A DNA stretch of 43,107 bases from an uncultured Planctomycetaceae bacterium (lineage in GTDB: Bacteria > Planctomycetota > Planctomycetia > Planctomycetales > Planctomycetaceae): contig CAIOKE010000176.1 of assembly GCA_903858815.1 (NCBI GenBank), forward strand, positions 1 through 43,107, written 5' to 3'. Positions 26,330 through 34,357 of the stretch are shown in pieces. How positions within the stretch are numbered: the first letter of the stretch is position 1; each line of letters begins with the position of its first letter. The position numbers were made by a program, and so were the translations under genes. Under the pieces are notes generated by a model. The model did not search any database and was not told the origin of the DNA. It saw only the letters and a program-made list of their open reading frames with translations.

Positions 26330-27295
26330 ATGGGCCTGAATCTGTTTGTGGTCTCGACATTCTTTGCAGCCATTTTCTGCGTGGTTGCCCTGTATTCGCT
26401 GGCAACCGACGTGCTGCTGCGCGATCGTCGCAAACTGCGCAGCAGGATCGAAGAAGAGTTGCGCGGCGCCCAGCGCAATCGCGCGAAAAGCTCGATGCTG
26501 CGACAGATGAGTGCGACCGATCTGCATCAGCTGATGGATGCCGCCGAAGATCACCGCACATGGCACGAAAAAATTCGAGATATGCTCGATCAGGCCGGAC
26601 TCACAACCACACCAGCCGCTCTCTACCGACAGATGGCCGTCACCGGCATCACCATCACACTCCTCGCGTTTTTCATACGCGGCAGCATTCTGCTGGCCGC
26701 TCCTGCAGGCATCGCACTGGCCTTCGTGCCATTGCTGCGAGTCCGCATGCTCAGAGATGCACGCCAGAACCAGTTACGCGCTCAACTGGCAGATGCTTTC
26801 GAGCTGATGAGCAGTACGCTGCGAGCAGGTCAGTCCATGACGCAGTCCATGCAGGCCGTCGCAGTTGACTTCCCGGCACCCATCGCTGAGGAATTCATGC
26901 TGTGTGCCGAACAGCAGAATCTTGGGCTGGACCCCGAAATCGCCATGCGGCAACTGTCCCGCCGCTGCGGTATTATTGAACTCAAAATTTTCGTCGTCGC
27001 CGTCCTCGTCCAGCGGCAGGTTGGAGGCAATCTCAGCGAGATTCTGCAGGGACTTTCACACGTCGTTCGTGAACGATTCCGTATCATGGGATTGATCAAC
27101 ACACTGACGGCAGAAGGCCGACTGCAGGCCCTGATCCTCATGGCCCTGCCACCTTTCCTGCTGATCATCATGATCTTTCTCAATCGAGAATACACACAAA
27201 GCCTGCTCGACCACCCCGAACTGCTCGTGGGTATGGGACTCAGTATGGGACTTGGCTGGCTGTGGATTCGAAAAATTATCAACTTCGATTTCTGA
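26330..27295 (+). CDS. tadB: Tad pilus inner-membrane platform protein TadB
   Basis: A 321-residue type II secretion F-domain protein. An N-terminal membrane helix (LFVVSTFFAAIFCVVALYSL) is followed by a basic cytoplasmic region, two helices near residues 100-140, the T2SSF domain (AFELMSSTLRAGQSMTQSMQ through GGNLSEILQGLSHVVRER) and two C-terminal helices (LILMALPPFLLIIMIFLN, then GMGLSMGLGWLWI). With TadC it forms the membrane base that TadA acts on. A G-rich ribosome-binding site precedes the ATG. It lies 52 bases after tadA and 15 bases before tadC. Confidence 0.94.
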   Translation: MGLNLFVVSTFFAAIFCVVALYSLATDVLLRDRRKLRSRIEEELRGAQRNRAKSSMLRQMSATDLHQLMDAAEDHRTWHEKIRDMLDQAGLTTTPAALYRQMAVTGITITLLAFFIRGSILLAAPAGIALAFVPLLRVRMLRDARQNQLRAQLADAFELMSSTLRAGQSMTQSMQAVAVDFPAPIAEEFMLCAEQQNLGLDPEIAMRQLSRRCGIIELKIFVVAVLVQRQVGGNLSEILQGLSHVVRERFRIMGLINTLTAEGRLQALILMALPPFLLIIMIFLNREYTQSLLDHPELLVGMGLSMGLGWLWIRKIINFDF

Positions 27296-27310
27296 CCGGA
27301 GCACCTGATC

Positions 27311-28237
27311 ATGTGGGTACCTGTACTGTTTGCTGCCGCCATGGCCAGCGGACTGACCGGTCTGCTGTATATGCTGCTGAAGAAAAAAACTGAACGCACC
27401 GAACAGCGATTGCGTTCACTTACCATTCAACCCGGTTCACCGGATGACCCGCAGCTTGTTGAAAATATCCGACAGATGGTGCACACCACTCTGCCCAAAG
27501 TCGGACAGACGCTGCTGCCGAATGATGCCGACGAACGCTCCAGACTGGCAACCCGGCTGCTGCACGCCGGACTCTACAACCCCAGTGCCATGACACTGTT
27601 TCTTGGCGTCAAATTCCTGCTCATCGCCGGTCCGCTCGTGGTTTCCATTCTGATCGCCATCATAGGAATTGCGCCCATGGAAAAAGCGCTGATCGGCGGG
27701 TCTATGGCCGGTGTTTTCGGGCTGATCGCACCCAGCTTCTGGCTGGATCGCCGAAAAACCTTTCGCCAGACAGCACTCCGTCGCTCGTTACCCGACGCCT
27801 GCGATCTGGTTGTCATCTGTCTCAGTGGCGGTCTGAGCCTGATTGCAGCGGTGGCACGAGTGGTGGAGGAGTTGCAGTCCGCCCACCCCCTGCTGGCTGC
27901 CGAGCTGCGAATCGTCGAACGAGAAGTTCAGCTCGGAACAAAGCTTGCAGAATCACTGCAGAAATTCGGCAACCGTTCAGATCTGCCGGAACTGCAGAAT
28001 CTGGCCGCCGTAGTCATGACGGCCGAAAAATACGGCTCCAGTATGGCCCGCACACTCGACAAATTCTCTGAAGGACTGCGACTGAAGCGACAACAGTACG
28101 CCGAAGCCATGGCTCAGAAAGCCGCCACCAAAGTGCTGTTCCCCACACTGCTGTTCATCTTCCCCGCAATCCTCCTCGTCATCCTTGGACCAGCCATGAT
28201 CCAGGTGAATGAAATCTTCGGAAATCTGCAAAAGTGA
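27311..28237 (+). CDS. tadC: Tad pilus inner-membrane platform protein TadC
   Basis: A 308-residue T2SSF-domain paralogue of TadB. It has an N-terminal helix (VLFAAAMASGLTGLLYML), a central helix pair (LFLGVKFLLIAGPLVVSILI and GGSMAGVFGLIAPSFWLDRR), the F-domain (LPDACDLVVICLSGGLSLIA, AESLQKFGNRSDLPELQNLA) and a C-terminal helix (FPTLLFIFPAILLVILGP). The ending AMIQVNEIF is characteristic of TadC. GGAG at about 27298 gives the start. Spacing of 15 bases to tadB argues for co-transcription. Confidence 0.94.
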   Translation: MWVPVLFAAAMASGLTGLLYMLLKKKTERTEQRLRSLTIQPGSPDDPQLVENIRQMVHTTLPKVGQTLLPNDADERSRLATRLLHAGLYNPSAMTLFLGVKFLLIAGPLVVSILIAIIGIAPMEKALIGGSMAGVFGLIAPSFWLDRRKTFRQTALRRSLPDACDLVVICLSGGLSLIAAVARVVEELQSAHPLLAAELRIVEREVQLGTKLAESLQKFGNRSDLPELQNLAAVVMTAEKYGSSMARTLDKFSEGLRLKRQQYAEAMAQKAATKVLFPTLLFIFPAILLVILGPAMIQVNEIFGNLQK

Positions 28238-28327
28238 GTTTTCATACAATCAGCTGGCGGACTCCCCCCTGAAGTTCAGCCTTTTACCTGCAGCATCTGA
28301 TCACATTCGCTCACTGGACTTCCCGCC

Positions 28328-29356
28328 ATGCAGACCAGAACCATTCTTGTAGGCGCCTTCGCTGTCATCTTTGGACTTGTCTCGGCCGTCGGAGCCTTCG
28401 TCTCCCAGCGTCGCGCCGGCGAGGCCGTGCCAACGCTTGAAGTCGTCACATCCACTGCCGACCTTCCCTGGGGCAGCGTCATTGAAGCACAACATCTCAA
28501 GATCAGTCGCTTTCCTTCAGATGCCATTCCTGAAGGTGCCGTTCGCAAAATCGATGACGCTGTTGGCCGTACCTCACGCGACAATCTCACTCGCGGAGAG
28601 TTGCTGCTGGCCGGGCGACTGACGGAACCCGGCGTCGGTCGCGGGCTGCCACCGCTGATTCCCAAAGGCATGCGAGCCGTCTCGATTCAGACCCCCAACG
28701 TCAGCTCCGGTGTCACCGGGTTCGTCATGCCCGGCAACAAAGTTGATGTTGTACTGACGATGCATGGGTCCGGACATCAGGATCCCTCAGGAGGAGGTCG
28801 TACCATTACCCTGCTTCAGAATGTCACAGTACTGGCTGTCGACCAGAATATTCAGGCCCCTGACGAGAACATGATGGACCTGAAACAGATGCGCACTGTA
28901 ACGCTGGTCGTTACGCCCCAACAGGCCCAGGAACTGGACCTCGGACAGAACAAAGGCATTCTGCGATTAACTCTTCGCAATCCCCTCGATGAAGCACTGA
29001 CCGACGTTTCACAGATCACCGTAACTTCACTCACCAACACCACTCGAGATCTGCGGGATGCCACAGCCACCTCGGACGTGACCGGTGAGCTGGCAGAGCG
29101 TAATGGAGCGGCTGCAGCCGCAGGCAACACTGATGGAGCAGGGACACCTCTGATCGCCTCCTTACCCGCAAGGAAGTCGAAGCCGTTTCAGGTCACCATG
29201 ATTCGCGGCAGCTCAATGTCCCCCGTGACTGTCCGGCCCAGAAACTGGCGACCAAAAAAGACGTCCGAAGACTCATTCGAAACTGACGAGGACATGGCTG
29301 CGGAACCGGATCTCGCCGCGCCCGTCGATCCTCGAGAACTGGCCGGACTACCGTAA
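28328..29356 (+). CDS. cpaB: Flp pilus assembly protein CpaB/RcpC
   Basis: A 342-residue envelope protein anchored by an N-terminal helix (ILVGAFAVIFGLVSAVGAFV). A SAF domain (STADLPWGSVIEAQHLKISR) lies near residues 40-105, followed by the RcpC/CpaB core (GMRAVSIQTPNVSSGVTGFV, PGNKVDVVLTM, ITLLQNVTVLAVDQNI, TLVVTPQQAQELDL). CpaB connects the inner-membrane platform to the secretin and may contact peptidoglycan through the SAF domain. The C-terminus is acidic and low in complexity. It begins 90 bases after tadC; 22 bases after its stop lies the second structured element. Confidence 0.93.
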   Translation: MQTRTILVGAFAVIFGLVSAVGAFVSQRRAGEAVPTLEVVTSTADLPWGSVIEAQHLKISRFPSDAIPEGAVRKIDDAVGRTSRDNLTRGELLLAGRLTEPGVGRGLPPLIPKGMRAVSIQTPNVSSGVTGFVMPGNKVDVVLTMHGSGHQDPSGGGRTITLLQNVTVLAVDQNIQAPDENMMDLKQMRTVTLVVTPQQAQELDLGQNKGILRLTLRNPLDEALTDVSQITVTSLTNTTRDLRDATATSDVTGELAERNGAAAAAGNTDGAGTPLIASLPARKSKPFQVTMIRGSSMSPVTVRPRNWRPKKTSEDSFETDEDMAAEPDLAAPVDPRELAGLP

Positions 29357-29378
29357 ACTGACCAATCACTGAGACTGC

Positions 29379-29436
29379 GGCCATGGGAAGGTGGCCGTCG
29401 ACCGGGCTGCCGGAAACCCCTTTTCGGCAGCCCGGT
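29379..29436 (+). ncRNA. Candidate structured leader RNA (copy 2) upstream of tadE
   Basis: Hairpin 1 pairs GGCCA (29379-29383) with TGGCC (29392-29396) around the loop TGGGAAGG. After the linker GTCG, hairpin 2 is a perfect 12-bp stem (29401-29412 with 29425-29436). Over the first 29 aligned bases it matches copy 1 at 24 positions, and the five differences are transitions that keep hairpin 1 paired. Unlike copy 1, no T run follows, so it is not an intrinsic terminator. It ends 29 bases before the tadE start codon and could affect translation or RNA processing. Confidence 0.55.
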
Positions 29437-29465
29437 GTCTGACACAATCCATCTGGAGCAGCAGC

Positions 29466-29933
29466 ATGCAAAAACGCCCGCACCCACTCCCGAAAAAACC
29501 GCATTCCCGCCCCGAGCTGACACGTCCTGAGAAAGCTCGTCGCGGCACAGCCGCGGTCGAATTTGCAATCGTACTGCCAGTCCTTGTCGTCATGCTGGCC
29601 GGAACGGCCGACTACGGTCGCTTTGCTTCGACATCCGTCGCTGTTTGCAATGCCTCTCGAGCCGGTGCGGGATATGGCTGCATCCATCCATGGGACAGCT
29701 ACACATCGCAGTCTTTTATGACGACCTGTCGAGCCAAAGTGGAAGAAGAGTTCAGCTCAATCCCCGGATTCAATGCAGCCAATCTGAACATTCAGATTTC
29801 CTCGGAAGGCACATGGCCCCATGGACGCGTCCGCGTCGCCGTCACCTATCCGTTTCGTACAGTCGTCAACTGGGGTTTTATTCCCAACTCCATTTCCATC
29901 TCACGCACCACCGTCCTGCCGATGGTTCGTTAG
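29466..29933 (+). CDS. tadE: TadE-family pseudopilin
   Basis: A 155-residue minor pilin. A long basic leader (MQKRPHPLPKKPHSRPEL and onwards) ends at RRG, and the mature N-terminus TAAVEFAIVLPVLVVMLAG has Glu at +5 and Phe at +6, the TadE pattern cut by TadV. The rest is a small periplasmic domain with two cysteines (AVCNASRAGAGYGC) and a third in MTTCRAKVEEE. TadE-type proteins prime or cap Flp filament assembly. The ATG at 29466 is chosen over upstream in-frame codons because those would run through the hairpin element; GGAG lies about eight bases upstream. Confidence 0.9.
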   Translation: MQKRPHPLPKKPHSRPELTRPEKARRGTAAVEFAIVLPVLVVMLAGTADYGRFASTSVAVCNASRAGAGYGCIHPWDSYTSQSFMTTCRAKVEEEFSSIPGFNAANLNIQISSEGTWPHGRVRVAVTYPFRTVVNWGFIPNSISISRTTVLPMVR

Positions 29934-29971
29934 CTCTGCACTTTTTCGCTCTCAGCTGCTAAGGCCCTGCC

Positions 29972-30445
29972 ATGCTGAAAAAACCACAGCTCACTCCTTT
30001 ACGTCAATCGCACAGACGTCGCGGGGCCGCACTGCTTGAAGCAACCGCGATCATGGGGGCGTGGACGGTCCTGTTCGTGGGCATTTTCGACTTTGGCAGC
30101 GCGACACTGAAGCGTAATCTGGTCTCACACGTTGCTCGCCAGGCCGTTCGCCTTGCTATTGTCCGCGGGGCCGATGCGGGACCCGAGCTGCCGGTCTGGG
30201 GCCCCACGACACAAACATTCCTCATCAGTGATGACCACCCCATCGCCAATGTTCTCAGACCAGTTTCAGGCGGATCAGCCACCAGCAGATTCGAAGTTCG
30301 ACTGGAATGGATTGACGGGGGCAATACCGCGGAACAGCGAGTCCGAGCGACAGTCACCGGACACTTCAGCTCACTACTGGGTGTTGTTGCCGGCAGCCGC
30401 AATGTGCCACTTCAGGCACGATCAACTATGCCGATTGTTCACTGA
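29972..30445 (+). CDS. Second TadE-like pseudopilin
   Basis: A 157-residue minor pilin homologue. After a basic leader (LRQSHRRRG) the segment AALLEATAIMGAWTVLFVGI keeps Glu at +5, but the helix is less regular than in the first copy and includes Gly-Ala-Trp. The periplasmic part has DFGSATLKRNLVSHVARQAV, as in TadE/TadF proteins, and a beta-rich end. AAGG at 29961-29964 marks the start. It lies 38 bases after tadE and 15 bases before the TadG-like gene, so the three minor pilins form one unit. It could equally be called TadF by position. Confidence 0.85.
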   Translation: MLKKPQLTPLRQSHRRRGAALLEATAIMGAWTVLFVGIFDFGSATLKRNLVSHVARQAVRLAIVRGADAGPELPVWGPTTQTFLISDDHPIANVLRPVSGGSATSRFEVRLEWIDGGNTAEQRVRATVTGHFSSLLGVVAGSRNVPLQARSTMPIVH

Positions 30446-30460
30446 TCAGGAGCCTGAGTC

Positions 30461-31831
30461 ATGCGTCAACTGTACCCAATCCGCCGGCCTCTGCCGGATC
30501 AGTCACGGCGGGGTACCGTCCTCGTGGTAACTGCCATTGGAGCAGCAGCCATGGTTGGCATGCTGCTGCTGATCGTCGAAACCGGCATGATCATGGATAC
30601 GCGTCGTCGGGCCCAGAATGCCATCGACTCCGCTGCACTGGCCGCCGCCCAGTCGCTCGTCCGTCAGCAGTCCAGCAGTTCAGCAACGGCAGAAGCACAA
30701 CTGTTCATTCAGCAGTACAACAATCTGTCCGGAGGCACTGTGTCCCTGCACATGCCACCCGCCACTGGCCCCTACGCCGGACGCTATGGCTACTGTGAAG
30801 CCGTTATTCAGATGCATTCCGCCAATACACTGTTCAGTTCCTTTTCTGGCTCTCTGGCCCCCACTGTCAATGCCCGTGCTGTGGCCGGTTATCGCTCTGT
30901 TTCTTCACCTGAAATGATCATCGCCCTCGATAAACGGTATTCCCCAGGACTGAACTGCGTCGGTAATGGTCAGCTGCAGATCGACGGCGGAGTCATTACA
31001 AACTCCCAGGGATGGGGGGTGGACGAGCACGGCGCTTCGGTACCCGGGGCTATCAATGGATACGGTGGCAACATCGGGTCCAACGGTACGTTTCGCGGAC
31101 GCAGCTTTCGCATCGGTGGAGGTGTCAATAACCCAGCCGGGTTTCTGCCCTGGATTGCCGGCGGAGATCAGCCACTGCGATGTCGCGTTCCACTGGTGCC
31201 CGATCCACTGATCAATCTGGCTACACCCATGATTTCAAACGGAGTCAATGCCACCAGCCGCGGTCGAGTCCAGATCAGCTCCACCGGTTACACAGGCACA
31301 CTCCAGCCCGGGATCTACTCAGAAATCAATATCTCCGGTGGCAATGTCACTTTTCAACCCGGGATCTATGTGATCACCGGGGGCGAGCTGAAAATCACGG
31401 GCGGCAATGTCGTCGCGAATGGCGTTATGTTCTATATCACACTGAAGGACTACAACCCCTCCACGGGCTTGCCTGACAGTGCAGACGGTGAAAGCCTGCC
31501 ACCCACCAATAATGCTCAGCGCGGCGGTATCACAGTCACCTCCAGTGCCACGCTGCGAGCTCTGAACAACCCGACCAGTCCTTTCCATGGCATGCTGTTC
31601 TATCTGCGCCGCATCAATGACAGTGCCGTAACCGTTGCCGGTAATGCCACATCCGGACAGGTGGTGGGAACTATCTATTCGAAATGGAGCCAGCTCACAC
31701 TGACAGGACAGGGCGTCTTCAACACCCAGTTCGTCATCGGCAACGTCAAATGGTCGGGCAATGGTGACATGCTGCTGAGTCCCAGTGGCTATGAATTCGC
31801 CAAAGCCGGACTGGTTTACCTTGTGGAATAA
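30461..31831 (+). CDS. tadG: TadG-like pilus assembly protein
   Basis: A 456-residue protein. The N-terminal segment RRGTVLVVTAIGAAAMVGML is a membrane anchor that resembles a pseudopilin leader but lacks Glu at +5. ETGMIMDTRRRAQNAIDSAA, followed by LAAAQSL, is the signature of TadG/Flp-associated DUF2134 proteins. The large external part is rich in Gly, Asn and Ser and looks like repetitive beta structure (GNGQLQIDGGVITNSQG, INISGGNVTFQPGIYVITGG, GGNVVANGVMFYITL), similar to polymer-forming or beta-helical folds. It probably stabilises or tethers the pilus at the surface. It is the last gene of the plus-strand Tad arm; a repeat mosaic follows at once. Confidence 0.85.
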   Translation: MRQLYPIRRPLPDQSRRGTVLVVTAIGAAAMVGMLLLIVETGMIMDTRRRAQNAIDSAALAAAQSLVRQQSSSSATAEAQLFIQQYNNLSGGTVSLHMPPATGPYAGRYGYCEAVIQMHSANTLFSSFSGSLAPTVNARAVAGYRSVSSPEMIIALDKRYSPGLNCVGNGQLQIDGGVITNSQGWGVDEHGASVPGAINGYGGNIGSNGTFRGRSFRIGGGVNNPAGFLPWIAGGDQPLRCRVPLVPDPLINLATPMISNGVNATSRGRVQISSTGYTGTLQPGIYSEINISGGNVTFQPGIYVITGGELKITGGNVVANGVMFYITLKDYNPSTGLPDSADGESLPPTNNAQRGGITVTSSATLRALNNPTSPFHGMLFYLRRINDSAVTVAGNATSGQVVGTIYSKWSQLTLTGQGVFNTQFVIGNVKWSGNGDMLLSPSGYEFAKAGLVYLVE

Positions 31832-32245
31832 TTTCGAATCAACACGAGATCATGCTCGCCCCCCCCCGGGGGGACCACTGAGCTCCAGCTCGGTGACGGT
31901 GTAATCCGGGATCGACGAAGAATCCTGTGTGCACCTGCATGTTGCAGTTTGATCGGGTTGGCGAAACACGCTCTGGATACTGCTTCCTCGCAGGGAAAAA
32001 CACAACCACTCAGACGCAAACGACAATATCGGTCAGCTTGCGCTGACGGCTCACCTGTTGCCACCCCCCGGCGTTCGCCCTCGTCTCGCGGTGGTGAAAA
32101 ACCACCAATTCTCAACCATCGCAACATCACCGCCCGCATTATTCTGCGTAGAATCATGATTTGACGGGCCGTTTCCGCAGCAGCTGGTACACTGCCACGG
32201 CCTGCTGTCAATCAGCCAAACCATTCCACAGAATGCAGCATCACC
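31832..32245. repeat. Gene-free mosaic of dispersed repeats (locus B)
   Basis: No gene is supportable in these 414 bases. They start with a run of nine C and six G residues (31859-31873), then hairpin R3 (31876-31895: CACTGAGC, loop TCCA, GCTCGGTG) and an inverted copy of R4 (31927-32024). A further stem GGTGGT (32090-32095) with ACCACC (32101-32106) closes a GAAAA loop. Relative to locus A, R3 and R4 occur in the opposite relative order. The pieces have shuffled rather than moved as one block. Confidence 0.8.
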
Positions 32246-32737
32246 ATGCAGCCCCCACACGCCACCGCCGAACATCGCTGGCTGCAGCGCCTGACAGGTC
32301 ACTGGACGGTTTCCAGCGAATGCCGAATGAGCCCGGATGACCCGCCTTTTCAATGCACGGGCACCGAGGTCGTGCGAACACTGGGCGAACTGTGGATCCT
32401 TGCAGAAGGAACCGGCAGTACCCCGGATATCGGCTGCGATTCCGTCATGACACTGGGCTACGATCCCGAACAGCGGGCCTTCACCGGCACATTTGTCGGA
32501 TCAAAGATGACTCATCTGTGGCTGTACCGCGGACAACTCTCGGCCGATGGGCAGCAGCTGATCCTTGAAGCAGAAGGTCCGGACTTTTCTGGTACAGGCA
32601 CACTGACCACATTTCGCGACATCATTCAATGGATGAACGAAAACCACCGTCGTATGACATCGCTGGTGCAGAATCCAGACGGGCAATGGCAGCATTTCAT
32701 GACGACAGATTATCTGCGTCAGCCCACAGCTTTCTGA
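32246..32737 (+). CDS. DUF1579 family protein
   Basis: A 163-residue protein whose opening (AEHRWLQRLTGHWTVSSECR) and later segments (GELWILAEGTG, SVMTLGYDPEQRAFTGTFVG, SKMTHLWLYRG) match the DUF1579 family, a lipocalin-like beta barrel of unknown function. There is no signal peptide, so it is probably cytoplasmic. No strong ribosome-binding site is visible and the ATG is chosen because the conserved region begins there. It lies between a repeat mosaic and the converging minus-strand Tad arm and has no evident link to the pilus. Confidence 0.85.
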   Translation: MQPPHATAEHRWLQRLTGHWTVSSECRMSPDDPPFQCTGTEVVRTLGELWILAEGTGSTPDIGCDSVMTLGYDPEQRAFTGTFVGSKMTHLWLYRGQLSADGQQLILEAEGPDFSGTGTLTTFRDIIQWMNENHRRMTSLVQNPDGQWQHFMTTDYLRQPTAF

Positions 32738-32758
32738 GCGCTGATTGCAGCCCCGACA

Positions 32759-33508
32759 TCACTGTCCTTCGTCGTCAAACCGCACCTGCTGGATGTCAGA
32801 ATGCTGTCGGTTCACCGCTGCCAGCGCCTGCAGGCCGGCACTGGCGGTCGCTGACTCCGGATTCTCCTCCAGAATTCGCTCAAACAGCCAGCGGGCCTCA
32901 TCCGAGCGACCACTCATGGCTGCGGCAACAGCAAGGTTGGTCCGAGTCTGCTCGGGCGTACAGCCGGATCGCTGAAATGCCAGAATGGCCTCGCGAGAAC
33001 GCTCAGTATGAGCATACAACAGACCCAGATTGTTCTGAATACGGGCGTCGTCCGGAGCAATTTCAGCGGCCTGCTTCAGCTTCTGCTCAGACTCTGACCA
33101 GCGCTGCTGCAGATACAACGAATAACCGTAGTCGCAGAGTACTGCAGCATTCTTCGGCTCCAGCTTCAACGCCTGCTGATACAGGGACTCAGATCGGTCA
33201 AAGTGCCCCTGCCGATCCGTCACAACCGCCATTCTCCATGCGGCCTCGGCGTTTGCCGGATTACGTTCCAGCACTCGACCATACGCCGCTCGCGCTGCCT
33301 TCAGATCACCACGCTGCTCCATGGTGCGAGCCAGCGAGGTCTGAATATCGGCCACCTGACCGTCACTCAGATTCTCGTCTGACGTGTCCAGCACTGGCAC
33401 AGACGCAGTGCTGGACACACGACTGCGACCAGCCGACTGACAACCCGCACCGGCCAGCAGGATCCCCACAAGCAACGCGAAGCCAATCCGATTGGATGTT
33501 GTGTGCAT
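32759..33508 (-). CDS. tadD: TPR lipoprotein, TadD-like
   Basis: A 249-residue protein. The signal sequence RIGFALLVGILLAGAGC ends in a lipobox-like cysteine, so it is probably a lipoprotein. The mature part carries about four tetratricopeptide repeats (LKAARAAYGRVLERNPANAE, FDRSESLYQQALKLEPKNA, WSESEQKLKQAAEIAPDDAR, REAILAFQRSG). TadD-type TPR lipoproteins act as pilotins or scaffolds for the Tad secretin. The start at 33508 is set by GGAG six bases upstream; a start at 33520 is possible. It is the last gene of the minus-strand arm, 13 bases after the OmpA-like gene. Confidence 0.82.
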   Translation of the reverse strand: MHTTSNRIGFALLVGILLAGAGCQSAGRSRVSSTASVPVLDTSDENLSDGQVADIQTSLARTMEQRGDLKAARAAYGRVLERNPANAEAAWRMAVVTDRQGHFDRSESLYQQALKLEPKNAAVLCDYGYSLYLQQRWSESEQKLKQAAEIAPDDARIQNNLGLLYAHTERSREAILAFQRSGCTPEQTRTNLAVAAAMSGRSDEARWLFERILEENPESATASAGLQALAAVNRQHSDIQQVRFDDEGQ

Positions 33509-33521
33509 GACGAACTCCATT

Positions 33522-34331
33522 TCACTGAACCAGACCACCGGACTGCGCACCACCACTGCTGCCACCACCGGAAATGCCCGACGAACCACCCCGGGATTTG
33601 GTCTGCTGCAGACGGTTGGCATGGATCAGCAGTGCTGATTCACTATCCAGCGAAAACTCCGGAGCCCCGATGGTCTGGACGGATTCGACCGCGACGTCCT
33701 GATGCAGTGATTTCAGCAGCTCAGTGACAGATTCCCGACGCGCCGTATCCAGCAGCGGACCTGCCCCTGACGCTTCCACAAAAATCGCACCATGCCCGGC
33801 ACGCAGCTGACGACTGATGCGAGCCAGTCGGCCCTGACCGGCCGCATTCAGCTCTGAGCTGCCAGCCTTGAAATCATATCGGTATAAAGTCATTCGCGCT
33901 GCCTGCGCCTGCTGCCGCTGCCGCTCCAGCAGCCCGTGGACAGCCATGCCCACGGGTGGACGCTGAAACTCTTCCGGATAACCGAACATGCGGTCCCGCC
34001 ATTTCGCTTTCTGCTGCTGCATCCACGCAGAAATTCCGCTGCCACCGTCTTCCGCGCACCCGGCTTCAGCACAGGGGGGCGCTACACACGGCTGCGACAC
34101 ACTTACTGCCGGTGCAGCAGGCACTGCGGCAGGGCTGCCAACCTCATCATAAGGGACCGCAGGAACTTCCGACGCCTGCGCATCGACGGGAATCGCCGGC
34201 ACCTCCGTCGCTGCAATCGGTGTCAGAATCACCCGACCCGAGACATCGTCCTGAGCCACTGCCGAACGCACACACATCGCTGTGGCCAGCAGTAATCCGC
34301 CTGCCGCCGCTGATCGTTTCCGCTGTCTCAT
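33522..34331 (-). CDS. Exported protein with OmpA-like C-terminal region, Tad-associated
   Basis: A 269-residue protein. The start at 34331 is preferred because GGGAGG lies about eight bases upstream; an ATG at 34358 overlaps the preceding stop codon. A signal peptide (AAAGGLLLATAMCVRSAVAQ) is followed by a Pro/Ala/Val-rich region with several cysteines (CVAPPCAEAGCAEDGG). The C-terminal part (LYRYDFKAGSSELNAAGQGR, then LARISRQLRAGHGAIFVEA) resembles a diverged OmpA/Pal fold that would bind peptidoglycan. A Ser/Gly-rich tail ends the chain. Its place between the secretin and the TPR lipoprotein suggests that it anchors the pilus channel to the wall; that is inference. Confidence 0.7.
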   Translation of the reverse strand: MRQRKRSAAAGGLLLATAMCVRSAVAQDDVSGRVILTPIAATEVPAIPVDAQASEVPAVPYDEVGSPAAVPAAPAVSVSQPCVAPPCAEAGCAEDGGSGISAWMQQQKAKWRDRMFGYPEEFQRPPVGMAVHGLLERQRQQAQAARMTLYRYDFKAGSSELNAAGQGRLARISRQLRAGHGAIFVEASGAGPLLDTARRESVTELLKSLHQDVAVESVQTIGAPEFSLDSESALLIHANRLQQTKSRGGSSGISGGGSSGGAQSGGLVQ

Positions 34332-34357
34332 GACAAACCCTCCCTGAGTTTTCGACA

